DNA from: Micromonospora lupini
GTDB lineage: Bacteria; Actinomycetota; Actinomycetes; Mycobacteriales; Micromonosporaceae
Direction of reading: 5' to 3'
NCBI RefSeq assembly: GCF_026342015.1
Contig: NZ_JAPENL010000003.1
Coordinates: 1,116,001-1,180,000, forward strand
DNA: 64,000 nt
Both the position numbers and the translations under genes were made by a program. Each line of letters starts with the position of its first letter. Positions within the stretch are counted from its first letter, which is position 1. Below are positions 32,682 to 41,474 of the stretch, one piece after another. The notes under the pieces were generated by a model, which was given only the letters and a program-made list of their open reading frames with translations, was not told where the DNA came from and searched no databases.

Positions 32682-34202
32682 ATGAGCTACGCGAAGGTGC
32701 TCTGCGTGGGGCTGGTCGGCGTCACCGGCCACCTCGTCGAGGTCGAGGCGGATCTGGCCGCCGGCCTGCCGGCCGTGGTGATCTCCGGTCTCCCGGACAC
32801 CGCCCTGCACGAGGCCCGCGACCGGGTCCGGGCCGCCGTCGTCAACTCCGGCCAACGCTGGCCGAACCGGCGGATCACGCTGAACCTGCTGCCCGCGACG
32901 CTGCCGAAGTTCGGCTCGGCGTTCGACCTGGCCATCGCCGCCGCGCTGCTGGGCGGCTCGGGTGAGCTGCCGCTGCTTCCGCTGGACGGGGTCGTGGTCC
33001 TCGGCGAGCTGGGCCTGGACGGCACGGTCCGGCCGGTGCGCGGGGTGCTGCCCATGGTCGCCGCCGCGGCCAGGGCCGGCGTCGAGCGGGTCATCGTGCC
33101 GACCGGCAACGCCGCCGAGGCCGCGGTCATCCCCGGCGTACGGGTGCGGGCCGTGGACACGCTGCACCGGCTGGTCGCCTTCGTACGCGACGGCAGTCCG
33201 CTGATCGAACCACCGGCGGACGCCCCGGCACCGGCTCCCGTCGGCCCCGACCTCGCCGAGGTCGCCGGGCAGGCGCTGGGCCGGCGGGCGCTGGAGGTCG
33301 CCGCAGCGGGTGGGCATCACATCGCGCTGCTCGGCCCTCCGGGTGCCGGCAAGACGATGCTTGCCGAGCGGCTGCCGTCCCTCCTGCCCGAGCTGGACGA
33401 CGACGCGGCGCTCGAGGTGACCGCGCTGCACTCGGTCGCCGGGCTGCTGCCGCCGGGCGGTCGACTGCTACGCCGCCCGCCGTTCCAGGCACCTCACCAC
33501 ACGGCGACAGTCCCGTCGCTCGTCGGCGGCGGTTCCGGGCTGGCCCGCCCCGGCGCGGTGTCCCTGGCCCACCGTGGGGTGCTCTTCCTGGACGAGGCGC
33601 CGGAGTTCAGCAAGGGCGCGCTTGAGGCGCTGCGCCAGCCACTGGAGCACGGTCGCATCCTGCTGAGCCGCAGCGGGGGCGGCACCGAGTACCCGGCCCG
33701 TACCCAACTGGTGCTGGCCGCCAATCCGTGCCCCTGCGCGAAGCCGTCCGGCGACGCGTACTGCGAGTGCTCACCGCTGGCCCGCCGCCGCTACCTGGGC
33801 CGGCTCTCCGGGCCGCTGCTCGACCGGATCGACGTGCAGGTGCGGCTGATGCCCGTGCGGGCGGCGGAGCTGATGGCGTCCGACGGCGACGCCGAGTCCT
33901 CGGCCACTGTCGCCGCCCGGGTCGCTGCGGCCCGCCGCGCGGCGGCCACCCGCTGGGCCGGCCTGGGGCGGCGACTCAACGCCGAGGTGGACGGCCCGCT
34001 CCTGCGCCGCCCGCCGTGGCGGCTACCGGCGCTGGTCACCGCCGAGCTGCGCGGCCGACTCGACTCCGGGTCGCTCTCGGCGCGGGGCTTCGACCGGGTG
34101 ATCCGGATGGCCTGGACCATCGCGGACCTGGACGGCCGGGACCGGCCGGACCGCGAGGACGTACGAGAGGCGATCCAACTACGGACAGGGGAGGCGGCGT
34201 GA
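32682..34202 (+). CDS. yifB: YifB/ComM family AAA+ Mg-chelatase-like ATPase
   Basis: 506 residues. An N-terminal Lon-like domain (about 1-170) is followed by the AAA+ module: Walker A GPPGAGKTML (about 222), RRPPFQAPHHTATVPSLVGG, Walker B RGVLFLDEAPEFS, and the four-Cys segment NPCPCAKPSGDAYCEC. ComM, the best studied homologue, is a hexameric helicase that promotes branch migration in natural transformation. Its stop overlaps the dprA start (GTGA). Confidence 0.93.
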   Translation: MSYAKVLCVGLVGVTGHLVEVEADLAAGLPAVVISGLPDTALHEARDRVRAAVVNSGQRWPNRRITLNLLPATLPKFGSAFDLAIAAALLGGSGELPLLPLDGVVVLGELGLDGTVRPVRGVLPMVAAAARAGVERVIVPTGNAAEAAVIPGVRVRAVDTLHRLVAFVRDGSPLIEPPADAPAPAPVGPDLAEVAGQALGRRALEVAAAGGHHIALLGPPGAGKTMLAERLPSLLPELDDDAALEVTALHSVAGLLPPGGRLLRRPPFQAPHHTATVPSLVGGGSGLARPGAVSLAHRGVLFLDEAPEFSKGALEALRQPLEHGRILLSRSGGGTEYPARTQLVLAANPCPCAKPSGDAYCECSPLARRRYLGRLSGPLLDRIDVQVRLMPVRAAELMASDGDAESSATVAARVAAARRAAATRWAGLGRRLNAEVDGPLLRRPPWRLPALVTAELRGRLDSGSLSARGFDRVIRMAWTIADLDGRDRPDREDVREAIQLRTGEAA

Positions 34203-35386
34203 GCGCCAATGAGGAGAGCAGGCTGGCCCGGGTGGCGTTGACCTGGTTGGCCGAGCCGGGCACCCGGGCGGTGCACCAGTTGGTCGACCGACTGGGTCCG
34301 GTGGCGACACTGGATCTGTTGCTCGACGGCGGCAGCCCCGATGGCTGGCTGCACAGCACGGTGGCCGCCCGTTCGGCCGCCGGTGACGCGCGAGCGTTCG
34401 CCGCCGAGGCGTTGGCGAGGGCCGACCGGCTCGGCGCCCGCCTGGTCACCCCGGACGACGAGGAGTGGCCGGCCCGGGTGGCCGGCCTGAAGACGCTCCG
34501 GTTGCCGGACGCCACCCGCCGGGTAGACGTTGAGACCGCGCCCCCGCTCTGCTTCTGGGTACGCGGGGCCTGGCCGCTGGGCGAGGCGCTGGAGCGCTCG
34601 GTGGCGGTGGTCGGCGCGCGGGCGGCCACCGGTTACGGCCAGCACGTCGCGACTGACCTGGGGTACGGGCTGGCCGAGCGGGACTGGACAGTGGTCTCCG
34701 GCGGCGCGTTCGGCATCGACGCCGCAGCCCACCGGGGCGCCCTCAACGCGGGTGGGCTGACCGTCGCGGTGCTTGCCTGCGGGGTGGACCGGCCGTATCC
34801 CGTGGGCAACACCGCGCTCTTCGACCGGATCGCCGACACCGGGTTGCTGGTGAGCGAGTGGCCACCCGGCGCCGAGCCGCTACGCCCCCGGTTCCTGATC
34901 CGCAACCGGGTCATCGCCGGGGGCACCCTCGGCACCGTCGTGGTGGAGGCGTCGGCGCGCAGCGGCGCGACGCAGACCGCCCGACGGGCCATCCACACCG
35001 GGCGGGTCGCGATGGTCGTGCCCGGGCCGGTGACCTCGGCGATGTCCGTCGGCGCGCACGAGTTGCTACGCGAGTGCTCCAAGGCGCGGCTGGTCACCGG
35101 GGTGGCACACGTGCTCGAGGAGGTGGGCCGGATCGGCGCGGACCTGGCCCCGCTGGCCCGTGGCCCGCAACGGCCGACCGACGCGTTGGACGACGACGCC
35201 CGATCTGTGCTGGAGGCGTTGCCTCGCCGGGGCGTACGGGGTGTGGACGCGCTCGCCGCCCGCGCCGGCCTGAACGTGCGTACCGCGCTGCGCAAGCTGT
35301 CGTTGCTTGAGGAGCTGTCCATGGTGGTGCGCCGCGACGACGGTTACGCCCTCGCCCCGACCACCAAATCGAAGGGCGGCGCGTGA
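34199..35386 (+). CDS. dprA: DprA/Smf DNA-processing protein
   Basis: 395 residues from the GTG at 34199, coupled to yifB by a 4-nt overlap. An N-terminal helical SAM-like region is followed by the Rossmann-like DprA core: VAVVGARAATGYGQ, VVSGGAFGIDAAAHRGAL, ACGVDRPYPVGN and RFLIRNRVIAGGTLGTVVVEA. A C-terminal winged helix (about 330-385, AARAGLNVRTALRKLSLLEEL) completes it. DprA loads RecA on incoming single-stranded DNA. Confidence 0.94.
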   Translation: MSANEESRLARVALTWLAEPGTRAVHQLVDRLGPVATLDLLLDGGSPDGWLHSTVAARSAAGDARAFAAEALARADRLGARLVTPDDEEWPARVAGLKTLRLPDATRRVDVETAPPLCFWVRGAWPLGEALERSVAVVGARAATGYGQHVATDLGYGLAERDWTVVSGGAFGIDAAAHRGALNAGGLTVAVLACGVDRPYPVGNTALFDRIADTGLLVSEWPPGAEPLRPRFLIRNRVIAGGTLGTVVVEASARSGATQTARRAIHTGRVAMVVPGPVTSAMSVGAHELLRECSKARLVTGVAHVLEEVGRIGADLAPLARGPQRPTDALDDDARSVLEALPRRGVRGVDALAARAGLNVRTALRKLSLLEELSMVVRRDDGYALAPTTKSKGGA

Positions 35387-35444
35387 GCGGTCACGGGTGG
35401 CGACACCGATGCTGGCGTGGCCGGCGGTGCGAAGCTCTCGGCCG

Positions 35445-35450
35445 TACGCT
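35445..35450 (+). promoter_or_regulatory. -10 box upstream of the xerC leader ORF
   Basis: TACGCT, 6 nt before a GTG at 35457 that opens a 19-codon frame ending on the xerC start. Confidence 0.45.
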
Positions 35451-35456
35451 GGTGCC

Positions 35457-35516
35457 GTGCCATCTGTCAGTGAGGGTGCAGCCACCACGACGCCGCCATC
35501 GGCGCGGCGGCCGTGA
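35457..35516 (+). CDS. Short leader ORF coupled to xerC
   Basis: Nineteen codons (VPSVSEGAATTTPPSARRP) from the GTG at 35457 to a TGA that overlaps the xerC GTG by 4 nt. A -10 box 6 nt upstream suggests leaderless translation. With no clear ribosome-binding site of its own, xerC may depend on translation of this leader. The leader sequence itself is not recognisable. Confidence 0.4.
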   Translation: MPSVSEGAATTTPPSARRP

Positions 35517-36574
35517 GCCGGTCCGGCCGGGGCACCCGGACGACCCACCAGGAGCTGCCGCCGGCGCTGCGGGACGCGGTCGACGACTTCGCCGAGCACC
35601 TCGCCCGGGTCCACAACCGGTCGGCGCACACCGTCCGCGCGTACGTCACCGATGTGGTCGCGTTGCTCGACCACGCCGTGCGGATGGGCTGCCTGGAGCT
35701 GGCCGAGCTGGACCTCTCGGTGCTGCGGAGCTGGCTGGCCCGGCAGCGGACGACGGGTGCCGCCCGTACGTCGCTCGCCCGTCGGGCCGCCTCGGCACGG
35801 GCGTTCAGCGCGTGGGCGCACCGCGCCGGGCTGCTCCCCGCCGACGTGGGCGCTGCACTGGCCAGCCCTCGTGCACACCGGGAGCTGCCAGGCGTCCTTC
35901 GCGCCGACCAGGCCGCCGCCCTGATGGAGGCACCGGCCCGACAACCGACGACCGACGACCGCACCACCGCGACGGAAACGGCCGCACACGACACCACCAC
36001 GGCGGGTGCGGCCCCTGACGGGGCAGCGACGGGAGCCACCGTCGACGCGGCGGATGCGGCAGCCGCCGAGGCGGTGCTGTTGCGCGACCGGGTTCTGCTG
36101 GAGCTGCTCTATGCGACAGGTGTGCGGGTCAGCGAGGCGTGCGGGCTGGACGTCGGAGACGTCGACCACGGCCGCCGGGTGATCCGGGTGTTCGGCAAGG
36201 GCGGGCGGGAGCGTGCGGTGCCCTACGGGGTGCCCGCCCAGCGGGCGCTTGACGACTGGCTGCGCCGGGGCCGACGGGTGCTGTCCGGCGCCCGCTCCGG
36301 CGACGCGCTGCTGCTCGGGGCTCGCGGTGGCCGGCTCAACCCGACGACCGCGCGACAGATCGTCGGTGGGTACGCCGAGACGGCCGGCCTTCCCCGTACC
36401 AGCCCGCACGGGCTGCGCCACTCCGCCGCCACCCATCTGCTGGAGGGCGGCGCCGACCTGCGCGCCGTGCAGGAGCTGCTCGGCCACTCGTCGCTGGCCA
36501 GCACGCAGATCTACACCCACGTCTCGGTGGAACGGTTGCGCGCCGCCTACCGGCAGGCACACCCCCGCGCCTGA
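35513..36574 (+). CDS. xerC: XerC-like tyrosine recombinase
   Basis: 353 residues, longer than the usual about 300. N-terminal SAM-like core-binding domain (NRSAHTVRAYVTDVVALLDHA). The catalytic domain has Arg in ATGVRVSEACGL, Lys region GKGGRERAVPY, HGLRHSAATHLLEGGADL and LGHSSLASTQIYTH with the nucleophilic Tyr. Between the two domains is a Thr/Ala/Asp-rich insertion of about 45 residues. Together with XerD, XerC resolves chromosome dimers. The gene is in the conserved dprA neighbourhood and not beside phage genes, so this is the housekeeping enzyme and not an integrase. Confidence 0.9.
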   Translation: MSRSGRGTRTTHQELPPALRDAVDDFAEHLARVHNRSAHTVRAYVTDVVALLDHAVRMGCLELAELDLSVLRSWLARQRTTGAARTSLARRAASARAFSAWAHRAGLLPADVGAALASPRAHRELPGVLRADQAAALMEAPARQPTTDDRTTATETAAHDTTTAGAAPDGAATGATVDAADAAAAEAVLLRDRVLLELLYATGVRVSEACGLDVGDVDHGRRVIRVFGKGGRERAVPYGVPAQRALDDWLRRGRRVLSGARSGDALLLGARGGRLNPTTARQIVGGYAETAGLPRTSPHGLRHSAATHLLEGGADLRAVQELLGHSSLASTQIYTHVSVERLRAAYRQAHPRA

Positions 36575-36606
36575 TCGAGGGCCGAGAGGCCGGCCGGCTC
36601 GACGGT

Positions 36607-36612
36607 TACGAT
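36607..36612 (+). promoter_or_regulatory. -10 box, leaderless PLP-enzyme promoter
   Basis: TACGAT, 6 nt before the GTG at 36619. Confidence 0.5.
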
Positions 36613-36618
36613 CATCAG

Positions 36619-37800
36619 GTGAGCGTCCCGCAGCCCCCCGAGCCGATCCCGGGCGCCCGCCTGCTCTTCTCCCTGGACCCGGCGGTCAGCCACCTCAACC
36701 ACGGCTCGTTCGGCGCGGTGCCGATCGGCGTGCAGCGAGCCCAGCAGCGGCTGCGCGACGAGATGGAGGCCAACCCGCTGCGCTTCTTCACCCAGGGGCT
36801 CGTCGACCGGATCGCGCACACCCGCCGGCACCTCGCCGGCTTCCTGGGCGCCGACCCGGACGGCAGCGCGCTGATCGGCAACACCACCACGGGCGTCGCC
36901 GTGGTGCTCCAGTCGGTGGGTCTGCAACCCGGTGACGAGGTGCTCAGCACCGACCACGGGTACGGGGCGGTGAGCCTCGCCATCCAGCGGGAGTGCCGCC
37001 GCACCGGCGCGGTCAGCCGCGTCCTGCCCATCCCGCTGGCCGCCACCGACGAGCAGATCGTGCAGACCATCCGGGCCGGCCTGCGCCCGGGGCGGACGCG
37101 GCTGCTCGTCGTCGACCAGCTCACCTCCGCCACCGCCCGGCTCTTCCCGACCGCCGCCATCGTCGGGGTGGCCCACGAGAACGGCGTGCCCGTCCTGGTG
37201 GACGCGGCACACGCCCCGGGCATGCTGGCCACTCCGGTGAGCAGCATCGGCGCGGATTTCTGGGCGGGCAACCTGCACAAGTGGGGCTACGCCCCGCGGG
37301 GCACCGCGCTGCTGGCGGTGGCCCCACAGTGGCGGGAGCGAATCGAGCCGCTGGTGGTCTCGTGGGAGCAGGAATCCGGCTTCCCGGCCCGGGTCGAATG
37401 GCAGGCCACCCTCGACTACACCTCCTGGTTGGCCGCCCCGGCGGGCCTGTTCACGCTGCGCAGCCTCGGCGTCGACGTGGTGCGGGCGCACAACGCGGCG
37501 CTCGCGGCGTACGGCCAGCGGGTGGTGGGGGACGCTCTGGGCGTGGCACCCGCCGATCTGCCCGACCCGGGCGGGCCGGGGGTGGCTCTCCGTCTCATCC
37601 CGCTGCCGCCCGGCACGGGCACCACGATCGACGCGGCGCGGGCGTTGCAGGCGCGGATCGGTGAGCGGCTCGCCGCGGAGGTCGCGGTGATGAGCTGGAA
37701 CGGCCGGGGGTGGCTGCGGCTCACCGGCCAGGTCTACAACGCCGCCGACGAGTACGAACGGCTGGCCGTGCGGCTGCCGGCGCTGCTCGCCCAACGCTGA
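36619..37800 (+). CDS. Class V aminotransferase-fold PLP enzyme (EgtE/isopenicillin N epimerase-like)
   Basis: 393 residues. HLNHGSFGAVP at about 24 and the PLP Lys in GNLHKWGYAPRG (about 218) identify the isopenicillin N epimerase/EgtE-like branch of fold-type I enzymes. LVDAAHAPGM supplies the PLP-nitrogen Asp. No ergothioneine genes (egtA-D) or penicillin genes surround it, so the substrate is unknown; Cys/Ser lyase or epimerase chemistry is plausible. Its 3' end overlaps the converging M23 gene by 67 bp. Confidence 0.85.
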   Translation: MSVPQPPEPIPGARLLFSLDPAVSHLNHGSFGAVPIGVQRAQQRLRDEMEANPLRFFTQGLVDRIAHTRRHLAGFLGADPDGSALIGNTTTGVAVVLQSVGLQPGDEVLSTDHGYGAVSLAIQRECRRTGAVSRVLPIPLAATDEQIVQTIRAGLRPGRTRLLVVDQLTSATARLFPTAAIVGVAHENGVPVLVDAAHAPGMLATPVSSIGADFWAGNLHKWGYAPRGTALLAVAPQWRERIEPLVVSWEQESGFPARVEWQATLDYTSWLAAPAGLFTLRSLGVDVVRAHNAALAAYGQRVVGDALGVAPADLPDPGGPGVALRLIPLPPGTGTTIDAARALQARIGERLAAEVAVMSWNGRGWLRLTGQVYNAADEYERLAVRLPALLAQR

Positions 37801-38417
37801 CCCGATCCCGCCGCACCGAGCGGGAGCAGGCGCACCGGGCCGAGGCCGAGCAGGGCCAGCGGGTCGAGGTACTCCTCCCCCCGCCGCAGGCCCCAGTGCA
37901 GGCACGCCTCGGCCGGGCAACCCGGATGCCCGGACAGCAGCTCGCCCAGCGGCGTGCCGGCGGTGACCGGCTGGCCGGGGCGTACGGCGGGTTGGACCGG
38001 CTCGTGGGTGGTCCGCAGCCCGTCGGCGTGCCCCACGGTGACGACCTGTCGACCGGCCACCAGGCCGGCGAAGAGCACGGTGCCCGGCCCGGCGCTGCGG
38101 ACCACAGTTCCGGCCGGGGCGGCCAGGTCGACGCCACGGTGGCCCGGCAGCCACGGTAGGGGCGGCGGGTCGAACCGGCGCACCGGGCGAGGCGGCCCGT
38201 CGACCGGCCAGCGGAACCGCCCGGCGGACACGGGATCGGCGAGCACCTCGGCGAGCGGGACGGTCCGGGCCGCGACCGGGATGGTGGGCGTCGGTGGTTG
38301 GCCGGGCACCGCCGCGACCAGTACCGCCAGCCCGCAGAGCTGGACGGTGAGTGCCAGCGGGAGCGCGGCGCAGAGCAGCAGCGTGCGGCAGATCGAACGG
38401 ACTGATGCTTGTCGCAT
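37734..38417 (-). CDS. M23 family (LytM) secreted peptidase or cell-wall binding protein
   Basis: 227 residues from the ATG at 38417. A signal anchor (TLLLCAALPLALTVQLCGLAVLVAAV) is followed by a LytM domain: HRGVDLAAPAGTVVRSAGPG with the zinc His/Asp, then GHADGLRTTHEPV and CLHWGLRRG. It likely hydrolyses peptidoglycan cross-links. The gene lies near rpsB in mycobacteria; here it stands beyond xerC in opposite orientation. It overlaps the converging PLP-enzyme gene. Confidence 0.88.
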   Translation of the reverse strand: MRQASVRSICRTLLLCAALPLALTVQLCGLAVLVAAVPGQPPTPTIPVAARTVPLAEVLADPVSAGRFRWPVDGPPRPVRRFDPPPLPWLPGHRGVDLAAPAGTVVRSAGPGTVLFAGLVAGRQVVTVGHADGLRTTHEPVQPAVRPGQPVTAGTPLGELLSGHPGCPAEACLHWGLRRGEEYLDPLALLGLGPVRLLPLGAAGSGQRWASSAGSRTASRSYSSAAL

Positions 38418-38592
38418 GACGGCAGCCTCCGGCCGAGGCCGGGTGGTCCGCCAGCCCCACCGTCCGAGCTGTGGACAACCGGAGGTGCTGTGGACGACCA
38501 CCCAACGGTCTCGGTGATCTGTTATGTGGGCGCTGTCCCCGGCCCGCCGCCCGCCGGAACAGCTCACCACCACCGGGCCGCCGTCCAGGGCC

Positions 38593-38598
38593 TAGGCT
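38593..38598 (+). promoter_or_regulatory. -10 box upstream of molybdopterin oxidoreductase
   Basis: TAGGCT with a predicted start about 7 nt downstream, leaving a 5' leader of about 38 nt that contains the GGGGAGG ribosome-binding site. Confidence 0.4.
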
Positions 38599-38643
38599 GG
38601 CCGGGTACGGCGGACGCCGCCGTCTGCGCCGGGGAGGCCACGC

Positions 38644-39771
38644 ATGACCACTGTCGATGACCGGGGGCCGAGGGTGGCCGACGTGAGCGGCCCGTCGCGG
38701 CTCGCCGAGCCCGACGAGGCGATCAGCGCCGACGAGCTGCAGCTCGCCGCACGCAACCACGGCCTTCCGCTGGAGGCGCTGCGCTACGACGTCACCCCGG
38801 CCGGGCTGCACTACCTGCTGATCCACTACGACATTCCGGAGTTGGATCCGGGGGCCCACGCGTTGACAGTCGCCGGCGCGGTCGACCGACCGCTGACAGT
38901 CACCCTGGCCGACCTGCGCGAGCGCCCCCGGGTCAGCCACCGGGTCACCCTGGAGTGCGCCGGCAACGGCCGGGCTCTGCTGCACCCCCGGCCGGTGAGC
39001 CAGCCCTGGCTGGTCGAGGCGGTCGGCAACGCCGAGTGGACCGGTACCCCGCTGGCGCCACTGTTGCGCGAGGCGGGCCTGGGCGCGGACGCGGTCGACG
39101 TGGTCTTCACCGGCGCCGACCACGGCGTCGAGCGCGGTGTCGAGCAGGACTACCAGCGGGCGCTGCCGGTGGCTGACGCGCTGCGCGAGGAGGTGCTGCT
39201 GGCGTACGAGATGAACGGCGCTCCCCTGCTGCCGCAGCACGGCGCCCCGCTGCGGCTGATCGTGCCGGGCTGGTACGGCATGGCGCACGTGAAGTGGCTG
39301 CACTCGATCGAGATCCGGACGGAGCCGTTCGAGGGCTACCAGAACGCGGTGGCGTACCGGCTGCGTCGCGACGCCGACGACCCGGGCGTGGCTGTCACCC
39401 GGATCGAGCCGCGCGCGCTGGTCCGCCCGCCGGGCTTTCCCGACTTCATGACGCGCCGCCGGGTGCTGCCGCCGGGACCGTGCACTCTGGACGGCCGGGC
39501 CTGGTCGGGGCACGCGCCGGTGGTCGCGGTGGAGGTGAGCGTCGACGGTGGGGCGAGTTGGGCGCCGGCCGAGCTGGACCCGGCGACGGGCGGGGAGTTC
39601 GCCTGGCGGCGGTGGCGGCACGAGTGGACGGCGACGCCGGGCCGGTACGTGCTCAGCGCGCGGGCGACCGACGCGTCCGGGCGGACCCAGCCGGTCGAGC
39701 AGCCGTGGAACCGCGGCGGCTTCGCCAACAACCTGGTGCAGCGCGTCGAGGTCGTGGTGCCGGCCGAGTGA
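38644..39771 (+). CDS. Sulfite-oxidase-family molybdopterin oxidoreductase
   Basis: 375 residues. Molybdopterin domain with the Mo-binding Cys in HRVTLECAGNGR (about 102), VEAVGNAEWTGTPLAPLL, and LIVPGWYGMAHVKWL. A C-terminal Mo-co dimerisation domain (about 250-375) ends WNRGGFANNLVQRVEVVV. No heme or signal peptide is visible, so it is cytoplasmic. It probably oxidises sulfite or a related substrate; the electron acceptor is unknown. Confidence 0.9.
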   Translation: MTTVDDRGPRVADVSGPSRLAEPDEAISADELQLAARNHGLPLEALRYDVTPAGLHYLLIHYDIPELDPGAHALTVAGAVDRPLTVTLADLRERPRVSHRVTLECAGNGRALLHPRPVSQPWLVEAVGNAEWTGTPLAPLLREAGLGADAVDVVFTGADHGVERGVEQDYQRALPVADALREEVLLAYEMNGAPLLPQHGAPLRLIVPGWYGMAHVKWLHSIEIRTEPFEGYQNAVAYRLRRDADDPGVAVTRIEPRALVRPPGFPDFMTRRRVLPPGPCTLDGRAWSGHAPVVAVEVSVDGGASWAPAELDPATGGEFAWRRWRHEWTATPGRYVLSARATDASGRTQPVEQPWNRGGFANNLVQRVEVVVPAE

Positions 39772-39825
39772 CAGGTGTGGTGGGCCGCGCCACGGATGGG
39801 GGGGCCGTGGCGTGGTCGAGTGTCG

Positions 39826-40149
39826 TCAGCCGCCGAAGCCGGAGTCGGCGGGCAGCGAGATGTCGGGCTTCTCCAGCTCCTCGACGTTGACGTCCTTGAA
39901 GGTCATCACTCGGACGTTCTTCACGAAGCGGGCAGGACGATACATGTCCCACACCCAGGCGTCGTGCATCTCGACCTCGAAGTAGACCTCGCCGTCGGAG
40001 TTGCGCACGTGCAGGTCGACCTGGTTGGCCAGGTAGAACCGGCGCTCCGTCTCCACCACGTAGGAGAACTGGCGGACAATGTCGCGGTACTCCCGGTAGA
40101 GCTGCAGCTCCATCTCGGTCTCGTACTTCTCGAGATCTTCCGCGCTCAT
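39826..40149 (-). CDS. DUF2469 family protein
   Basis: 107 residues: MSAEDLEKYETEMELQLYREYRD through FRFVETERRFYLANQVDL-like and VYFEVEMHDAWVWDMYRPARFVKNVRV. This is the highly conserved actinobacterial DUF2469 family (Rv2901c type), regularly found directly after rnhB. Its start overlaps the rnhB stop by 4 nt. The function is unknown. Confidence 0.93.
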   Translation of the reverse strand: MSAEDLEKYETEMELQLYREYRDIVRQFSYVVETERRFYLANQVDLHVRNSDGEVYFEVEMHDAWVWDMYRPARFVKNVRVMTFKDVNVEELEKPDISLPADSGFGG

Positions 40150-40958
40150 CGCACTCCGCCTTCCATGACCACATCTTCCCCCACCGGCGCCGGAGGCCGA
40201 GCCTGCTCGCCCAACGCCACGCCGACGGTACCCCCTGACGCCCAGGAGCGCTCCATCGGCTCGTCCGACGCCGTGCCGACGGGCCGTCGGGCGCGCGGCG
40301 GTCGGCCGTCGCGGCCGGAGACGGCGGCGACATTGACGTACGAGAAGCGGTGCTCCCGACACGGCCCGTGCTCCCGCAGCGCCGCGCTGTGCTCCGGGGT
40401 GATGTAGCCCTTGTGCTCGGCGAAGCCGTACGACGGGAACACCCCGTCCAGCTCCACCATGATCCGGTCCCGGGTGACCTTGGCGAGCACGCTTGCCGCC
40501 GCCACACACGCGGCCACCCGGTCGCCCTTCCACACCGCCAGCCCCGGCACGCCGAGACCGTCCACGCCGAAGCCGTCGGTGAGCACGTAGTCCGGTCGGG
40601 TGGTGAGCGAGGCGAGCGCCCGGCGCATCGCGGCCAGGTTGCACACGTGCAGCCCCCGGGCGTCGACCTCGTCGGCCGGGATGACCACCACGGCGTACGC
40701 CAGGGCGCGGTCCACGACCTCGGCGTACACCCGCTCCCGGCTGGCCGGGGTGAGCAGCTTGGAGTCGGCCAGCCCGTCGATCTCGCCGCGTCGCCCCTCC
40801 GGCAGCACCGCCGCGGCGGCGACGAGTGGGCCGGCGCACGCGCCCCGGCCGGCCTCGTCGGCGCCCGCCACGTGCCGGAAGCCGCGCCGTTGCAGCGCCC
40901 GTTCCAGCGCGTACAGGCCAGCCTCGCGGCGCACGACGGTGCGCGGCGGGGTCAGCAC
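40146..40958 (-). CDS. rnhB: Ribonuclease HII
   Basis: 270 residues from the GTG at 40958, which overlaps the Nudix gene by 7 nt. GADEAGRGACAGPLVAAA carries the catalytic Asp-Glu. LTDGFGV gives the second Asp and SVLAKVTRDRIM the third. It removes RNA from RNA-DNA hybrids and single ribonucleotides. The C-terminal about 45 residues beyond the fold are Arg/Pro-rich. A longer upstream frame is an unlikely start. Confidence 0.93.
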   Translation of the reverse strand: MLTPPRTVVRREAGLYALERALQRRGFRHVAGADEAGRGACAGPLVAAAAVLPEGRRGEIDGLADSKLLTPASRERVYAEVVDRALAYAVVVIPADEVDARGLHVCNLAAMRRALASLTTRPDYVLTDGFGVDGLGVPGLAVWKGDRVAACVAAASVLAKVTRDRIMVELDGVFPSYGFAEHKGYITPEHSAALREHGPCREHRFSYVNVAAVSGRDGRPPRARRPVGTASDEPMERSWASGGTVGVALGEQARPPAPVGEDVVMEGGVR

Positions 40959-41461
40959 GACGCCTCGGCGGCCGGCGGCAGGTGCCGGGCCAGCAGGTCG
41001 GGCAGCTCCGCCGGGTAGTACCTGTCGCCGCTGGCGGCCAACTCGGCCGGCAGCCACCAGCGGTGACCGGCGATGCTGCGCTGCTCGACATCGGTGAAGC
41101 CGACGGTGTCGACCTGCCACGACGGCACCCGGAGCAGGAAGAAGTCCTGCTCCTGGCGGTACCAGCCGCCGTCGAACGGAAACTCGGTCGTGTCGGACCA
41201 GACGGGCTCGCCCAGGTCGGCGGGAGCGACCCGCAGCCCCGTCTCCTCGGCCAGCTCCCGTGCCGCGCCGGACGCCGGGGACTCCGCCTCGTCGAGCCCG
41301 CCGCCCGGAGTGAACCAGTAGCGGTGCTCGGGGCGGGCCGGGTCGAAGCCCCGGAACAGCAGGACCCGGCCGGCCGCGTCGACGAGCAGCACCCGGGCCG
41401 CGCGTCGAGGGGTGTAGACGGTCACCGCACCAGCCTGCCAGACGTGCGGCCGATCGCCCAT
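40952..41461 (-). CDS. Nudix hydrolase
   Basis: 169 residues. The Nudix box region reads GGGLDEAESPASGAARELAEETGL with the REL-EE core at about residues 67-72. Upstream RYWFTPGGG and ARVLLVDAAGRVLLFRG are the strands of the fold. It hydrolyses a nucleoside diphosphate linked to an unknown moiety. It lies between lepB and rnhB, starting 13 nt after the lepB stop and overlapping rnhB, so it is part of that operon. A GTG at about 41425 is an alternative start. Confidence 0.9.
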   Translation of the reverse strand: MGDRPHVWQAGAVTVYTPRRAARVLLVDAAGRVLLFRGFDPARPEHRYWFTPGGGLDEAESPASGAARELAEETGLRVAPADLGEPVWSDTTEFPFDGGWYRQEQDFFLLRVPSWQVDTVGFTDVEQRSIAGHRWWLPAELAASGDRYYPAELPDLLARHLPPAAEASC

Positions 41462-41474
41462 GCCCCCGCCGGTT

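Noticed and set aside
35513..36574. Phage or island integrase
   Set aside because: The gene sits in the conserved dprA-linked position and no tRNA, attachment site or phage genes are nearby; housekeeping XerC explains it.
36619..37800. Beta-lactam or ergothioneine biosynthesis cluster
   Set aside because: Only the PLP enzyme is present; no synthetase, IPNS or egt genes surround it.
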